Shown here: positions 47,464 to 54,990 of the stretch, in pieces | Position numbering within the stretch: position 1 is the stretch's first letter | Layout: each line of letters begins with the position of its first letter | NCBI RefSeq assembly: GCF_900105625.1 | Contig: NZ_FNSD01000001.1 | Span: forward strand, 3,472,001-3,536,000 | Direction: 5' to 3' | Length of the DNA: 64,000 bases | Source of the DNA: Terriglobus roseus | Lineage (GTDB): Bacteria > Acidobacteriota > Terriglobia > Terriglobales > Acidobacteriaceae | Notes under the pieces: generated by a model | What the model was told of the DNA's origin: nothing | Databases searched by the model: none | Seen by the model: only the letters and a program-made list of their open reading frames with translations | Translations under genes and position numbers: made by a program

Positions 47464-48153
47464 CTACAGCAGCCCCTTGGTGCTCGGCAGCAGATCCTTC
47501 ATGCGTTCGTCGCGGCTTACGGCTCCTCGGAGGGCTCGGGCGAAGGCTTTGAAGATGGCTTCGATTTTGTGGTGGTTGCTGCGGCCGTACATGGTCTTGA
47601 CGTGGACGTTGCAGCGGCCGCCGCGGGCGAAGCCGTCGAAGAAGTCGGTGACGAGTTCGGTCTGGAAGTCGCCGACGAGTGGCACGTTGACCTGGTCGTC
47701 CACAACGTACCCGGTGCGCCCGCTGAGGTCGATGGCGGCGACGGCGAGTGTCTCGTCCATGGCCATGACGAAGTAGCCTGCGCGCAGGATGCCCTTCTTG
47801 TCGCCGAGCGCCTTGTCAAAGGCTTCGCCGAGTGCGATGCCCACGTCTTCGACGGTGTGGTGCTGGTCGACGTCAAGGTCGCCGTTGCAGACGAGGTCGA
47901 GATCGAAGCCGCCGTGGCGCGTGAAGAGTTCGAGCATGTGGTCGAAGAAGCGAATGCTGGTGCGGACGTTGTAGGTGCCCTGGCCGTCGAGGTTCAGCGT
48001 CAGCTTGATCTGGGTTTCGGTGGTGGCGCGATCGATGGTGCCGATGCGCGGCTCACGGCCATCTGCTGCGTGCGTCTGCGGCAGACCCGGGCCCGGCATC
48101 AGTTCGGCGTTCGGCATGAGGTGGATGTCGCTGGCGTTTTCGGGGTTACTCAT
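47464..48153 (-). CDS. hisB: Imidazoleglycerol-phosphate dehydratase
   Basis: 229 residues, monofunctional (no histidinol phosphatase domain). Seen: metal-binding motifs [20 protein letters not shown] and [20 protein letters not shown], with [20 protein letters not shown]. The core starts near residue 38 ([11 protein letters not shown]), so there is an N-terminal extension of about 38 residues whose ATG overlaps hisC by eight bases. The extension looks like a coupling artefact or a tail of unknown use. Confidence 0.95.
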   Translation of the reverse strand: MSNPENASDIHLMPNAELMPGPGLPQTHAADGREPRIGTIDRATTETQIKLTLNLDGQGTYNVRTSIRFFDHMLELFTRHGGFDLDLVCNGDLDVDQHHTVEDVGIALGEAFDKALGDKKGILRAGYFVMAMDETLAVAAIDLSGRTGYVVDDQVNVPLVGDFQTELVTDFFDGFARGGRCNVHVKTMYGRSNHHKIEAIFKAFARALRGAVSRDERMKDLLPSTKGLL

Positions 48154-49369
48154 ATTCGGGTGTCTCCTTAGGCTCGGTCTCTGGCTTGATGACTTCGGCG
48201 GGCTGCCAGTTCATGCTGCCCAGTGCGTCGCGTAGTGCCTGGATGCCCATGCTGACCTGGTCGGGCAGGCCGACGGTGAGGCGCACGCAGCCGTCGAGGC
48301 CGGGGTCGGCGGAACGGTCGCGGACGAGGATGTTGCGAGCGCGCATCTCGTTGACAAACTGCTTGTGGCGCGGGCCGATGTGCATCAGAACGAAGTTTGC
48401 GTGGGAAGGCCAGCGCGGGACCTTCATGTTGTCGAGAGCCTTCTCAATGCGCGCGCGACCTTCATGCATCTGCTGGACGTACCAGTCGATGTATTCCGTG
48501 TCGCCGATGCAGGCTTCGACCGCGGCGAGCGCTACGCCGTTGACGTTGTAGGGCGAGCTTGCCTTGCGCAGATGGTTCATTAGGTTAACTGGTCCGGCGA
48601 GCAGACCGACGCGCAGGTTCGCGAGGCCGTAGGCCTTAGAGAAGGTTCTTGCGACGAGGATGTTCTGTGGAACCCACACACCCGCTTCGCGTGTGTATGG
48701 GGCACCCGGTTCTGTTGCTTCCACTAAGTCGCCCATGACGGTGTCGCCGTGGAAGTGGAAGTAGGCTTCGTCGACGAGGATCACCGCGTGTGGCGCGGCC
48801 TTGGCGATGGTGTGGATCTGCTCACGCGTGATGACGGCGCCGGTGGGATTGTTGGGCGTGGTCAGGATGATGAGCTTGGTCTTCGGGGTGATGCTCGCGA
48901 GGATGCGCTCGTATGGGAAGGCGAGTGTGTCGTCGGCCTGCACGCGGACAAGCTTCGCACCCATGCCCATGGCGTTGACGTCGTACATGAAGAACGAGGG
49001 CACGGCGAAGAGACACTCGTCGCCCTCTTCGAGAAAGGTGAAACAGACGATGTGGATGGCTTCGTCGACGGCGTTGGTCAGCAGCACCTGCTCGGGCTTG
49101 AGGCCGAGGTGCTGTGCAACGACGGCTTCGACGGGCGCGCGCTCGGGATAGATGGTGAAGCCTTCGAGCGTGATCTTGCCGAGTGCTTCGCGCACCCGTG
49201 GCGAGGGTGCGTGGGTGTTCTCGTTGAAGTCCAGGCGCAGGCCGTTGCGACCCGCGAGCGGCGGGTGGTACTCCGGCATTGCGAGGATGGCGCGGCGCGG
49301 TTGGATGTCAACCCACGTCTCAGAAGCGAGACGTGGGGCACCCGGTTTAGTGGCTGTTTCGGTGCTCAT
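48146..49369 (-). CDS. hisC: Histidinol-phosphate aminotransferase with two translated palindromic insertions
   Basis: 407 residues, PLP-dependent fold type I. Seen: [71 protein letters not shown] and the PLP Lys in [18 protein letters not shown]. It converts imidazole acetol phosphate to histidinol phosphate. The start overlaps the hisD stop (ATGA, 49366-49369). Two palindromic repeats lie in frame: residues 8-20 ([13 protein letters not shown]) and about 219-233 ([14 protein letters not shown]). The second adds residues just before the strand leading to the PLP lysine, where the family normally has a short loop. The enzyme is otherwise complete and presumably works. Confidence 0.95.
   Translation of the reverse strand: MSTETATKPGAPRLASETWVDIQPRRAILAMPEYHPPLAGRNGLRLDFNENTHAPSPRVREALGKITLEGFTIYPERAPVEAVVAQHLGLKPEQVLLTNAVDEAIHIVCFTFLEEGDECLFAVPSFFMYDVNAMGMGAKLVRVQADDTLAFPYERILASITPKTKLIILTTPNNPTGAVITREQIHTIAKAAPHAVILVDEAYFHFHGDTVMGDLVEATEPGAPYTREAGVWVPQNILVARTFSKAYGLANLRVGLLAGPVNLMNHLRKASSPYNVNGVALAAVEACIGDTEYIDWYVQQMHEGRARIEKALDNMKVPRWPSHANFVLMHIGPRHKQFVNEMRARNILVRDRSADPGLDGCVRLTVGLPDQVSMGIQALRDALGSMNWQPAEVIKPETEPKETPEYE
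48671..48711 (-). repeat. Palindromic repeat, type A, inside hisC coding sequence
   Basis: On the minus strand it reads ACCGGGTGCCCCATACACAC followed by GCGAAGC and GTGTGTGGGTT. It keeps the ends of the type A element (ACCGGGTGCCCCA and TGGGTT) with a different stem. Translated in the hisC frame as EPGAP...GVWV. Confidence 0.85.
49310..49347 (-). repeat. Palindromic repeat, type A, inside hisC coding sequence
   Basis: On the minus strand it is ACCGGGTGCCCCACGTCTC, then GCTTCT, then GAGACGTGGGTT. It differs from the intergenic copies at 4015 and 4745 by only one or a few bases. Translated in the hisC frame as [13 protein letters not shown]. Confidence 0.9.
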
Positions 49370-50631
49370 CGCTTGCCTGCTTTCATGCGGACGCGCACGC
49401 TCTGCGCGTGGGCCGTAAGGCCTTCAGCTTCGGCGAGTGCGATGGCGTGTGGGCCAAGCTTGGCGAGGCCTGCGGCCGTGTAGTTCTGCACGGTGATGAC
49501 CTTCAGGAAGTCATTGATGCTGAGGCCGCCGCGCATGCGTCCGACGCGGCCGGTGGGCAGCACGTGGTTGGGTCCGCTGATGTAGTCGCCCATGCTCTGT
49601 GGCGAGTAGTTGCCGATGAAGACCGAGCCCGCGTTCTTCACCCATGCGAGGTCTTCGACGCTGTCGACGGTGAGGTGCTCGGGTGCGAGGCGGTTGGTGA
49701 TGAAGCGTGCCTCTTCGACCGAGCCGCAGAGGAAGATGGTGCCGCGCGCCTTGATGGAGACCTGCGCCAGCTTGTTGTTCTTCACCTGCTCCTTCACTTC
49801 GGTCGCAACCTGCTTCGCGAGCTGCGAGTCGGCAGTGATAAGGACGGCAAGCGTTTCGGGATCGTGCTCGGCCTGTGCGACGAGGTCGGCCGCGATACCG
49901 GCTGCATCGCCGACCTGGCTGGTGACGACGATCTCCGTCGGTCCTGCGGGCATGTCGATGCCGCATTCGGTGCTTGCGATGATCTTTGCTGCCGTGACGT
50001 AGAGATTGCCGGGGCCGACGATCTTGTCGACGCGCGCGATCGTCTCGGTGCCGTAAGCCATGGCGGCGATCGCCTGTGCGCCGCCGGTGCGGTACATCTC
50101 GGTCACACCTGCGAGGTGCGCCGCGGCGAGCGTCTCACGCGCGGGCTTTGGGCTGCAGACGACGATGCGCTCCACGCCCGCGACCTTTGCGGGGATGGTG
50201 GTCATCAGCAGCGTGGAGGGCAGGGGATAGCGACCGCCGGGAACGTAGCAACCGACGGATTCCAGTGGGCGGATGATCTGTCCTACGGTGACGCCGGGCG
50301 TGTTCTCGGTGGTCCACTCGTCGGGCTTCTGCTGCTCGGCGAAGCTGCGGATGTTCTCCGCGGCGATCTGCATGGCCTGTTGCAGCGGTTCGGGTGTGGC
50401 GTTCCATGCGTCGAGCATCTCGCCGGCGGTGACGCGGAGGTGGCCCTGCAGGGAGTCGAACTTCTCTGCGAACTTCAGCAGCGCCTTGTCGCCCTTCTTC
50501 TGGATTTCCAGCATGATCTTGCGGACGGTTGGTTCAACCTCCGCCGTCTTCACGGCGCCGCGGCGTTCGAGCGTTGCGAGAAGTGCGTAGGCGTCTTTCG
50601 CGTTGCGGCCTGTGGTCTTGATGAGCTTCAT
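49366..50631 (-). CDS. hisD: Histidinol dehydrogenase
   Basis: 421 residues from ATG 50631, which has GGAG upstream; a start ten codons earlier is less likely. Seen: PLESVGCYVPGGRYPLPSTL, GPGNLYVTAAKIIASTECGI, DMPAGPTEIVVTSQVGDAAG and the zinc/catalytic His region LAPEHLTVDS with SGPNHVLPTG. It carries out the last two steps, histidinol to histidine, with two NAD. It couples to hisC through an ATGA overlap. Confidence 0.97.
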   Translation of the reverse strand: MKLIKTTGRNAKDAYALLATLERRGAVKTAEVEPTVRKIMLEIQKKGDKALLKFAEKFDSLQGHLRVTAGEMLDAWNATPEPLQQAMQIAAENIRSFAEQQKPDEWTTENTPGVTVGQIIRPLESVGCYVPGGRYPLPSTLLMTTIPAKVAGVERIVVCSPKPARETLAAAHLAGVTEMYRTGGAQAIAAMAYGTETIARVDKIVGPGNLYVTAAKIIASTECGIDMPAGPTEIVVTSQVGDAAGIAADLVAQAEHDPETLAVLITADSQLAKQVATEVKEQVKNNKLAQVSIKARGTIFLCGSVEEARFITNRLAPEHLTVDSVEDLAWVKNAGSVFIGNYSPQSMGDYISGPNHVLPTGRVGRMRGGLSINDFLKVITVQNYTAAGLAKLGPHAIALAEAEGLTAHAQSVRVRMKAGKR

Positions 50632-50667
50632 GGTGTGCTCCTGGTGCCTGTTCGCCGGCACTTTGGC

Positions 50668-50750
50668 GCGGGCCTACAGCCCGCATGTTTCGCGGTGTCC
50701 TCAACCCAGGGCGTAGCCCTGGGCTAGGAAGTCGCGGGCCTTCAGCCCGC
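50668..50750. repeat. Three palindromes between hisG and hisD
   Basis: GCGGGCCTACAGCCCGC (50668-50684), CCCAGGGCGTAGCCCTGGG (50705-50723) and GCGGGCCTTCAGCCCGC (50734-50750). The first and third are almost identical. They fill the 147-bp intercistronic gap of the operon, so they will be transcribed as RNA hairpins. Confidence 0.85.
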
Positions 50751-50778
50751 ATAACTCGAGCCGCTCCGAAGGCGAGTC

Positions 50779-51654
50779 TTACAGAACGACCTTGCTCAGC
50801 GGGTACTCGACGATACCGCTGCCGCCTGCTGCCTTCAGCTTCGGGATCACTTCGCGGACGACGGTTTCGTCGAGGATGGTGTTCACTGCAACCCAGTTCT
50901 CATCCTTCAAATGCGAGACGGTGGGCGACGACAGTGCGGGCAGGAGCGAGAGGATCTCGTCGAGGTTGCTCTTGGGTACGTTCAGCATCAGGCCGACCTG
51001 CGAGAGCGCATTGATGGCGCCGTTGAGCATGAGGGCGAGGTTGTCGATCTTCTGCTTCTTGAACGGGTCGGTGTAGGCGGACTTGTTCGCGATGAGCTGT
51101 GTCTCGCTCTCCATCAACAGGTCGATGATGCGCAGGCGGTTCGCGCGCAGGGAGCTGCCGGTTTCGGTGACTTCGACGATGGCGTCGCAGAGCATGGGCG
51201 GCTTGACTTCGGTGGCGCCCCAGCTGAATTCAACCTTGACGTTGATGTTCTTTTCCTTGAAGTAGCGCTTGGTGTACTCGACCAGCTCGGTCGCGATGAC
51301 CTTGCCTTCCAGGTCTTCCGGCCTTTGAAAGGGCGAGTCTTCCGGCACGCAGAGAACCCACTTCACCTTCTGGCGCGACTGCTTGGAGTAGGTGAGCGAG
51401 GTGATGCGGTCAACGTCCGAGAGGTTCTCGAGGACCCAATCGTTGCCGGTGAGGCCGGCGTCGAGTGCGCCGCTCTCCACGTAGCGTGCCATCTCCTGCG
51501 CGCGGACGAGCATGCATTCGATTTCGGGGTCGTTGATGGCGGGGAAGTAGCTGCGGCCGCTGGGGCTGATCTGCCATCCGGCGCGTTTGAACAGGTCAAT
51601 GGTCGCGTCCTGGAGCGAGCCCTTGGGGATGCCGAGTTTCAGTGTGTTGCTCAC
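50779..51654 (-). CDS. hisG: ATP phosphoribosyltransferase, long form
   Basis: 291 residues from a GTG start at 51654 preceded by GGAGAAC. Seen: [20 protein letters not shown] at the start, [40 protein letters not shown] and the C-terminal ACT-like regulatory domain (ending [15 protein letters not shown]). The length marks the long HisG, which is feedback-inhibited by histidine and needs no HisZ. It catalyses the first step of the pathway. The frame remains open upstream through the repeats, but that stretch is not protein-like. Confidence 0.96.
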   Translation of the reverse strand: MSNTLKLGIPKGSLQDATIDLFKRAGWQISPSGRSYFPAINDPEIECMLVRAQEMARYVESGALDAGLTGNDWVLENLSDVDRITSLTYSKQSRQKVKWVLCVPEDSPFQRPEDLEGKVIATELVEYTKRYFKEKNINVKVEFSWGATEVKPPMLCDAIVEVTETGSSLRANRLRIIDLLMESETQLIANKSAYTDPFKKQKIDNLALMLNGAINALSQVGLMLNVPKSNLDEILSLLPALSSPTVSHLKDENWVAVNTILDETVVREVIPKLKAAGGSGIVEYPLSKVVL

Positions 51655-51681
51655 GTTCGTTCTCCGTCTGGATCGTTGTTG

Positions 51682-51753
51682 GTCGCGCTCTGCGCGATGG
51701 AGCGGCTTTGCCGCTGGCCCCACCCTCTGCTTCGCAAAGAATGGGGCGCCCGG
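51682..51753 (-). repeat. Composite palindromic element, modules A-B, between hisI and hisG
   Basis: On the minus strand: CCGGGCGCCCCATTCTTTGC, GAAGCAGAGGGTGGGGCC (module A), AGCGGCAAAGCCGCT (extra palindrome), then TCGCGCAGAGCGCGA (module B). Module C is missing. The A and B parts match the copies at 4821 and 46724. Confidence 0.8.
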
Positions 51754-51761
51754 TCTGGTGG

Positions 51762-52097
51762 CTACTTCGCGGTCTCGATCGGCTTGGTGAAGCAGCTTAC
51801 GGTGCCTTCGTGGCAGACCAGGCCGTCGCCTTCGACTTCTACTTTGAAGAGGAGGGCGTCGTTGTCGCAATCGGTGCTGGCGCTGATGATGCGCAGGCGG
51901 TTGCCGCTGGTCTCGCCCTTCATCCACAGCTTGCTGCGGGTGCGCGACCAGAAGGTGACGAAGCCGCTTTCCAGCGTGCGACGGTAGCTCTCTTCGTTGA
52001 GGAAGCCAAGCATCAGCATCTCACCGGTCTTTGCGTCCTGCACGATGCCGGGGACGAGGCCGTCTGCCTTGGCGAAGTCAATCGTTACGTCGTTCAT
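51762..52097 (-). CDS. hisI: Phosphoribosyl-AMP cyclohydrolase
   Basis: 111 residues from ATG 52097, preceded by AAGAGGA. Metal-binding signature of the family: [16 protein letters not shown] followed by [11 protein letters not shown], and [18 protein letters not shown] with [19 protein letters not shown]. It opens the purine ring of PR-AMP in the third step. It is monofunctional, without a HisE domain; hisE is not in the window. It is the first enzyme gene of the operon, 113 bases after the leader peptide. Confidence 0.96.
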   Translation of the reverse strand: MNDVTIDFAKADGLVPGIVQDAKTGEMLMLGFLNEESYRRTLESGFVTFWSRTRSKLWMKGETSGNRLRIISASTDCDNDALLFKVEVEGDGLVCHEGTVSCFTKPIETAK

Positions 52098-52148
52098 CAA
52101 ATCCTCTTGGGTTATGCCGATTTCGATGGGAGCTGGCGGACATAACAA

Positions 52149-52179
52149 AGCCCGCCGGTGAGCATCGCTCGGGCGGGCT
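52149..52179 (-). terminator. Attenuator terminator of the his operon
   Basis: On the minus strand AGCCCGCC pairs with GGCGGGCT, enclosing an inner GAGC/GCTC stem, followed by TTGTT. It lies 30 bases after the leader peptide stop and 52 bases before hisI, the expected place for a transcription attenuator. Candidate alternative pairing: GATGGCGGCGG (52240-52230) can pair with GCCCGCC of the terminator 5' arm, and GCCATC within the His-codon stretch can pair with GATGGC. These foldings were done by eye. Confidence 0.82.
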
Positions 52180-52209
52180 GGTATCGATCCTGTGTGCGTT
52201 GACGCCTTA

Positions 52210-52290
52210 CTACGACTTCGCACCGGACACCGCCGCCATCGCGCTATGCGCGTGGTGAAGATGGCCATGATGGTGGGTGCGAACGTTCAT
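52210..52290 (-). CDS. hisL: His operon leader peptide (26 residues, seven His)
   Basis: A 26-codon frame starting at ATG 52290 and ending with TAG. Residues 6-15 read [10 protein letters not shown], seven His in ten. It is immediately upstream of the his operon on the same strand and followed by an intrinsic terminator. This is the layout of his leader peptides: when charged tRNA-His is scarce the ribosome stalls on the His codons and blocks terminator formation. The sequence outside the His run (start MNVRT, end AAVSGAKS) does not resemble the enterobacterial one as I recall it. No strong ribosome site precedes the ATG; the nearby promoter suggests a nearly leaderless start. Confidence 0.88.
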   Translation of the reverse strand: MNVRTHHHGHLHHAHSAMAAVSGAKS

Positions 52291-52300
52291 TGCATCTTTG

Positions 52301-52329
52301 AGGCTAATGGTGCGGGCAGCGCGTGTCAA
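52301..52329 (-). promoter_or_regulatory. Candidate sigma-70 promoter of the his operon
   Basis: On the minus strand: a perfect -35 TTGACA (52329-52324), a 17-base spacer, and a weak -10 TAGCCT (52306-52301). Transcription would begin about 52294, only four to six bases before the hisL ATG. Confidence 0.55.
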
Positions 52330-52450
52330 CGGCGGCATGCAGAAAGAAAGTTGTGGGGCGAGCGGGAAACCTTTTAGCCGGGCGGCTTCTCCCACGTATG
52401 GTTCGGATGTATCGCCGGTGCAGCACCGGCGAAGTGTACGCAAGGAGATC

Positions 52451-52780
52451 ATGACCATGAAGATGTTTCGATTCCTCCCCGTTCTAGCGCTGGCCATCGC
52501 CGGGCCGTTGTTGACGGCACAAACGCCCGCAAAGCCCGCAGCCAAGCCGGTGACCTCTGCTGCTGCGGCAAATCCGCGCAAGAACGATCCGCTGGACATC
52601 AACACCGCGTCGCCGGACCAGTTGATGCAGTTACCGGGTGTGGGCGAGGCATACTCGAAGCGGATCATCGATGGTCGCCCGTATACCGCGAAGAATCAGC
52701 TTGTGACGCGTGGCATTGTGCCCAAGGCGACGTATGACGGGATCTCGGCGCAGATCATTGCGAAGCGTGTATCGAAGTAG
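52451..52780 (+). CDS. Exported helix-hairpin-helix protein (ComEA-like)
   Basis: 109 residues from ATG 52451; the ATG two codons later has better spacing to AAGGAG. A signal peptide ([20 protein letters not shown]) and an Ala/Pro/Lys linker are followed by one ComEA-type HhH domain: [50 protein letters not shown]. ComEA binds double-stranded DNA in the periplasm during uptake; single-HhH secreted proteins may also serve other roles. It is divergent from the his operon and shares its upstream region. Confidence 0.88.
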   Translation: MTMKMFRFLPVLALAIAGPLLTAQTPAKPAAKPVTSAAAANPRKNDPLDINTASPDQLMQLPGVGEAYSKRIIDGRPYTAKNQLVTRGIVPKATYDGISAQIIAKRVSK

Positions 52781-52828
52781 TTGTCGCTGAAGTCGGCACT
52801 CATCACCGTAAGGATTGGAGAAACAACA

Positions 52829-52870
52829 GGTGCCCCACCCTTCCGCTTTGAAAAGAAGGGGGCACCCGGC
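52829..52870. repeat. Palindromic repeat, type A
   Basis: GGTGCCCCACCCTTCC ... GAAGGGGGCACCC, a near-perfect palindrome with type A ends, between the HhH gene and the metK terminator. Confidence 0.75.
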
Positions 52871-52887
52871 CGGGAGCTACAAAGTGA

Positions 52888-52915
52888 AAAGGGCGACCCT
52901 TGCGGGTCGCCCTTT
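52888..52915. terminator. Bidirectional terminator between HhH gene and metK
   Basis: AAAGGGCGACCC pairs with GGGTCGCCCTTT around TTGC. It has A and T runs on both sides and serves both convergent genes. Confidence 0.93.
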
Positions 52916-52931
52916 CTGTCTTGCGATAGGG

Positions 52932-54161
52932 TTACTTGGCTGCGACTGCGGCCTGGCCGACGGAAGCCTTCAGGGCTTCGGCCTTGTCGGTCTTTTCCCA
53001 GGTGAAGTCGTCGCCGCTGCGGCCGAAGTGGCCGTAGGCTGCGGTCTGCTGGAACTTCGGCTTGCGCAGGTCTAACGTCTCGATGATGCCCTTGGGCGTC
53101 AGGGAGAAGTTCTTGCGGACGGCTGCGGTCAGCTCGCTGGCATCCACCTTGCCCGTGCCGAAGGTCTCGACCAGGACGGAAACCGGCTCGGCGACACCGA
53201 TGGCGTAGGCAAGCTGCACTTCGGCGCGGTCAGCCAGACCGGCTGCGACGATGTTCTTCGCGATGTAGCGGGCCATGTAGGCGGCCGAACGGTCGACCTT
53301 GGTCGAGTCCTTGCCGCTGAAGGCACCGCCACCGTGACGGCCCATGCCACCGTAGGTGTCCACGATGATCTTGCGACCGGTCAGACCGGAGTCGCCCATA
53401 GGGCCGCCAATGACGAAGCGGCCGGTCGGGTTGATGTGGTACTTGGTGTCGGCATCCAGCAGTTCTGCCGGGATGACAGCCTGGATGACGTGCTCCAGAA
53501 CGTCAGCGCGCAGCTTCTCATTGGTCAGCGTGCTCTTCGGATCGCGATCCGAGAATTCTGCGTGCTGGGTCGAGATGACAACTGCATCCACACGGACAGG
53601 CTTGTGGTTGGAGTCATACTCCACCGTGACCTGGCTCTTGCCATCAGGGCGCAGATAGCCCATCTTGCCGGACTTGCGGACTTCGGTGAGCTTCGCGGCC
53701 AGCTTGTGCGCCAGCGAGATCGGTGTCGGCATCAACTCCGGCGTCTCGTTGGTGGCGTAGCCAAACATCATGCCCTGATCGCCGGCACCGCCGGTATCAA
53801 CACCCTGAGCAATGTCAGGCGACTGGCGGTTGATCGTCGAGATAACGCCGCAGGTGTCGCAATCGAAGCCCTTCAGAGCGTCGTCATAGCCGATCCCGCG
53901 GACGGTCTCGCGGACCACGGTCTGGAAATCGACGTACGCCTTGGTCGTGATCTCGCCCGCGACGACAACCAGGCCGGTGCAGGTCAGCGTCTCGCAGGCT
54001 ACGCGGCTCATGGGGTCCTGTGCCAGGCAGGCATCGAGGATGGCATCGGAGATCTGGTCGGCAATCTTGTCAGGATGGCCTTCGGTGACGGACTCAGACG
54101 TAAAGAGAAAACGATCGCGTGTGGACAAAACTGCTCCTTGGGGCGCTTGTGCAGCGGACAT
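52932..54161 (-). CDS. metK: S-adenosylmethionine synthetase
   Basis: 409 residues. Makes SAM from methionine and ATP. Seen: [20 protein letters not shown], the [16 protein letters not shown] motif, [20 protein letters not shown] and the closing [20 protein letters not shown]. The length is at the upper end of the family because of a short N-terminal extension ([17 protein letters not shown]). It has no visible SAM riboswitch upstream. With ahcY 3 kb away it covers two steps of the SAM cycle. Confidence 0.98.
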   Translation of the reverse strand: MSAAQAPQGAVLSTRDRFLFTSESVTEGHPDKIADQISDAILDACLAQDPMSRVACETLTCTGLVVVAGEITTKAYVDFQTVVRETVRGIGYDDALKGFDCDTCGVISTINRQSPDIAQGVDTGGAGDQGMMFGYATNETPELMPTPISLAHKLAAKLTEVRKSGKMGYLRPDGKSQVTVEYDSNHKPVRVDAVVISTQHAEFSDRDPKSTLTNEKLRADVLEHVIQAVIPAELLDADTKYHINPTGRFVIGGPMGDSGLTGRKIIVDTYGGMGRHGGGAFSGKDSTKVDRSAAYMARYIAKNIVAAGLADRAEVQLAYAIGVAEPVSVLVETFGTGKVDASELTAAVRKNFSLTPKGIIETLDLRKPKFQQTAAYGHFGRSGDDFTWEKTDKAEALKASVGQAAVAAK

Positions 54162-54258
54162 TGAATATTCGATCTATTCTACCCCGTCAAGGATGCGAAA
54201 GTACGCGCCGCGGCGCGGCGCCGGGGAGTCCTTTGAGGGGGTGAAAGGGAGCGGAGAC

Positions 54259-54720
54259 TTACTGTGTTGCGTGGACTGCGACGACACGTTTGCGTTCCGG
54301 CAGGCGCACCACGCCGCGATGGACCAGTACCCAGAGGACCGCGACGGCCAGGGCCAGAACCGCTGTCAGGATGCCGACCACGCCGAGCCAGCGCCAGCGC
54401 GTGCGGCTTTCTTCGGTCTTTCGCGACCGGCGAACGGCCTCGGCAAACTCAACCCAGTCGTCATCTTTCGCCTCCGGCTCGATGCCGGCGGCGCGCAGGG
54501 CGACGTTGAAGTTCTCCAGGGTTTCTTCAGGGTTCAGACCGCAGTGCAGGCAGTACGAGCGGATGATGCCGCGGTTGAAGACACCGCCCGGCAGGTCCTG
54601 GAAACGCTCATCCTCCAGGGCGTGCAGATGCCGCAGCGATACGCGTGTGGCGACGGCGACGTCGTCCAGCGCGATACCCTGGCGCTCCCGCTGCTCCCTT
54701 AGCTCCTGTCCGAAACGCAT
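54259..54720 (-). CDS. Membrane-anchored HTH protein (RodZ-like N-terminal region)
   Basis: 153 residues. An N-terminal HTH_25-type helix-turn-helix (FGQELREQRERQGIALDDVA, VATRVSLRHLHALEDERFQD, LPGGVFNRGIIRSYCLHCGL) is as in RodZ. It is followed by a charged linker and one membrane helix (WLGVVGILTAVLALAVAVLW), then only about 20 residues outside. RodZ proteins usually have a long periplasmic domain; here it is missing or never existed. A link to cell shape or envelope regulation is plausible by homology. It lies about 100 bp upstream of metK on the same strand. Confidence 0.85.
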   Translation of the reverse strand: MRFGQELREQRERQGIALDDVAVATRVSLRHLHALEDERFQDLPGGVFNRGIIRSYCLHCGLNPEETLENFNVALRAAGIEPEAKDDDWVEFAEAVRRSRKTEESRTRWRWLGVVGILTAVLALAVAVLWVLVHRGVVRLPERKRVVAVHATQ

Positions 54721-54990
54721 GCGTTCGCTTGCTCGTCGTGCCCGCTGGGATTGGAAGGATCTGTGATCCGGCCATCTTGCAACTGCTCTGGTGGTGTGCC
54801 GAAATCCTTGGTGCTGTGCGAATCCTAATACTGCACGCCCGTAAAGACCAAAGGGAAGCGCATCAACCCCGACACTACAGGTACGACTAACGTGTTATCT
54901 GCAGTTCCATCAAAGCCGATACGGGCGCGAAATGACTCTGACCGCAAGAAGTGAAGTGGACATCATCGGGGCACGGGCGATGCTTAGGGC

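Noticed and set aside
51655-51927. Longer hisG with an N-terminal extension
   Set aside because: The extension is translated palindromic repeat and overlaps hisI; a GTG with GGAG upstream at 51654 begins the conserved protein.
46903-51987. Long frames antisense to the his operon
   Set aside because: The his genes on the other strand are certain; these frames have Val/Asp/Gly-rich shadow composition.
54162-54258. SAM riboswitch upstream of metK
   Set aside because: The gap is short and lacks the conserved core or a terminator hairpin.
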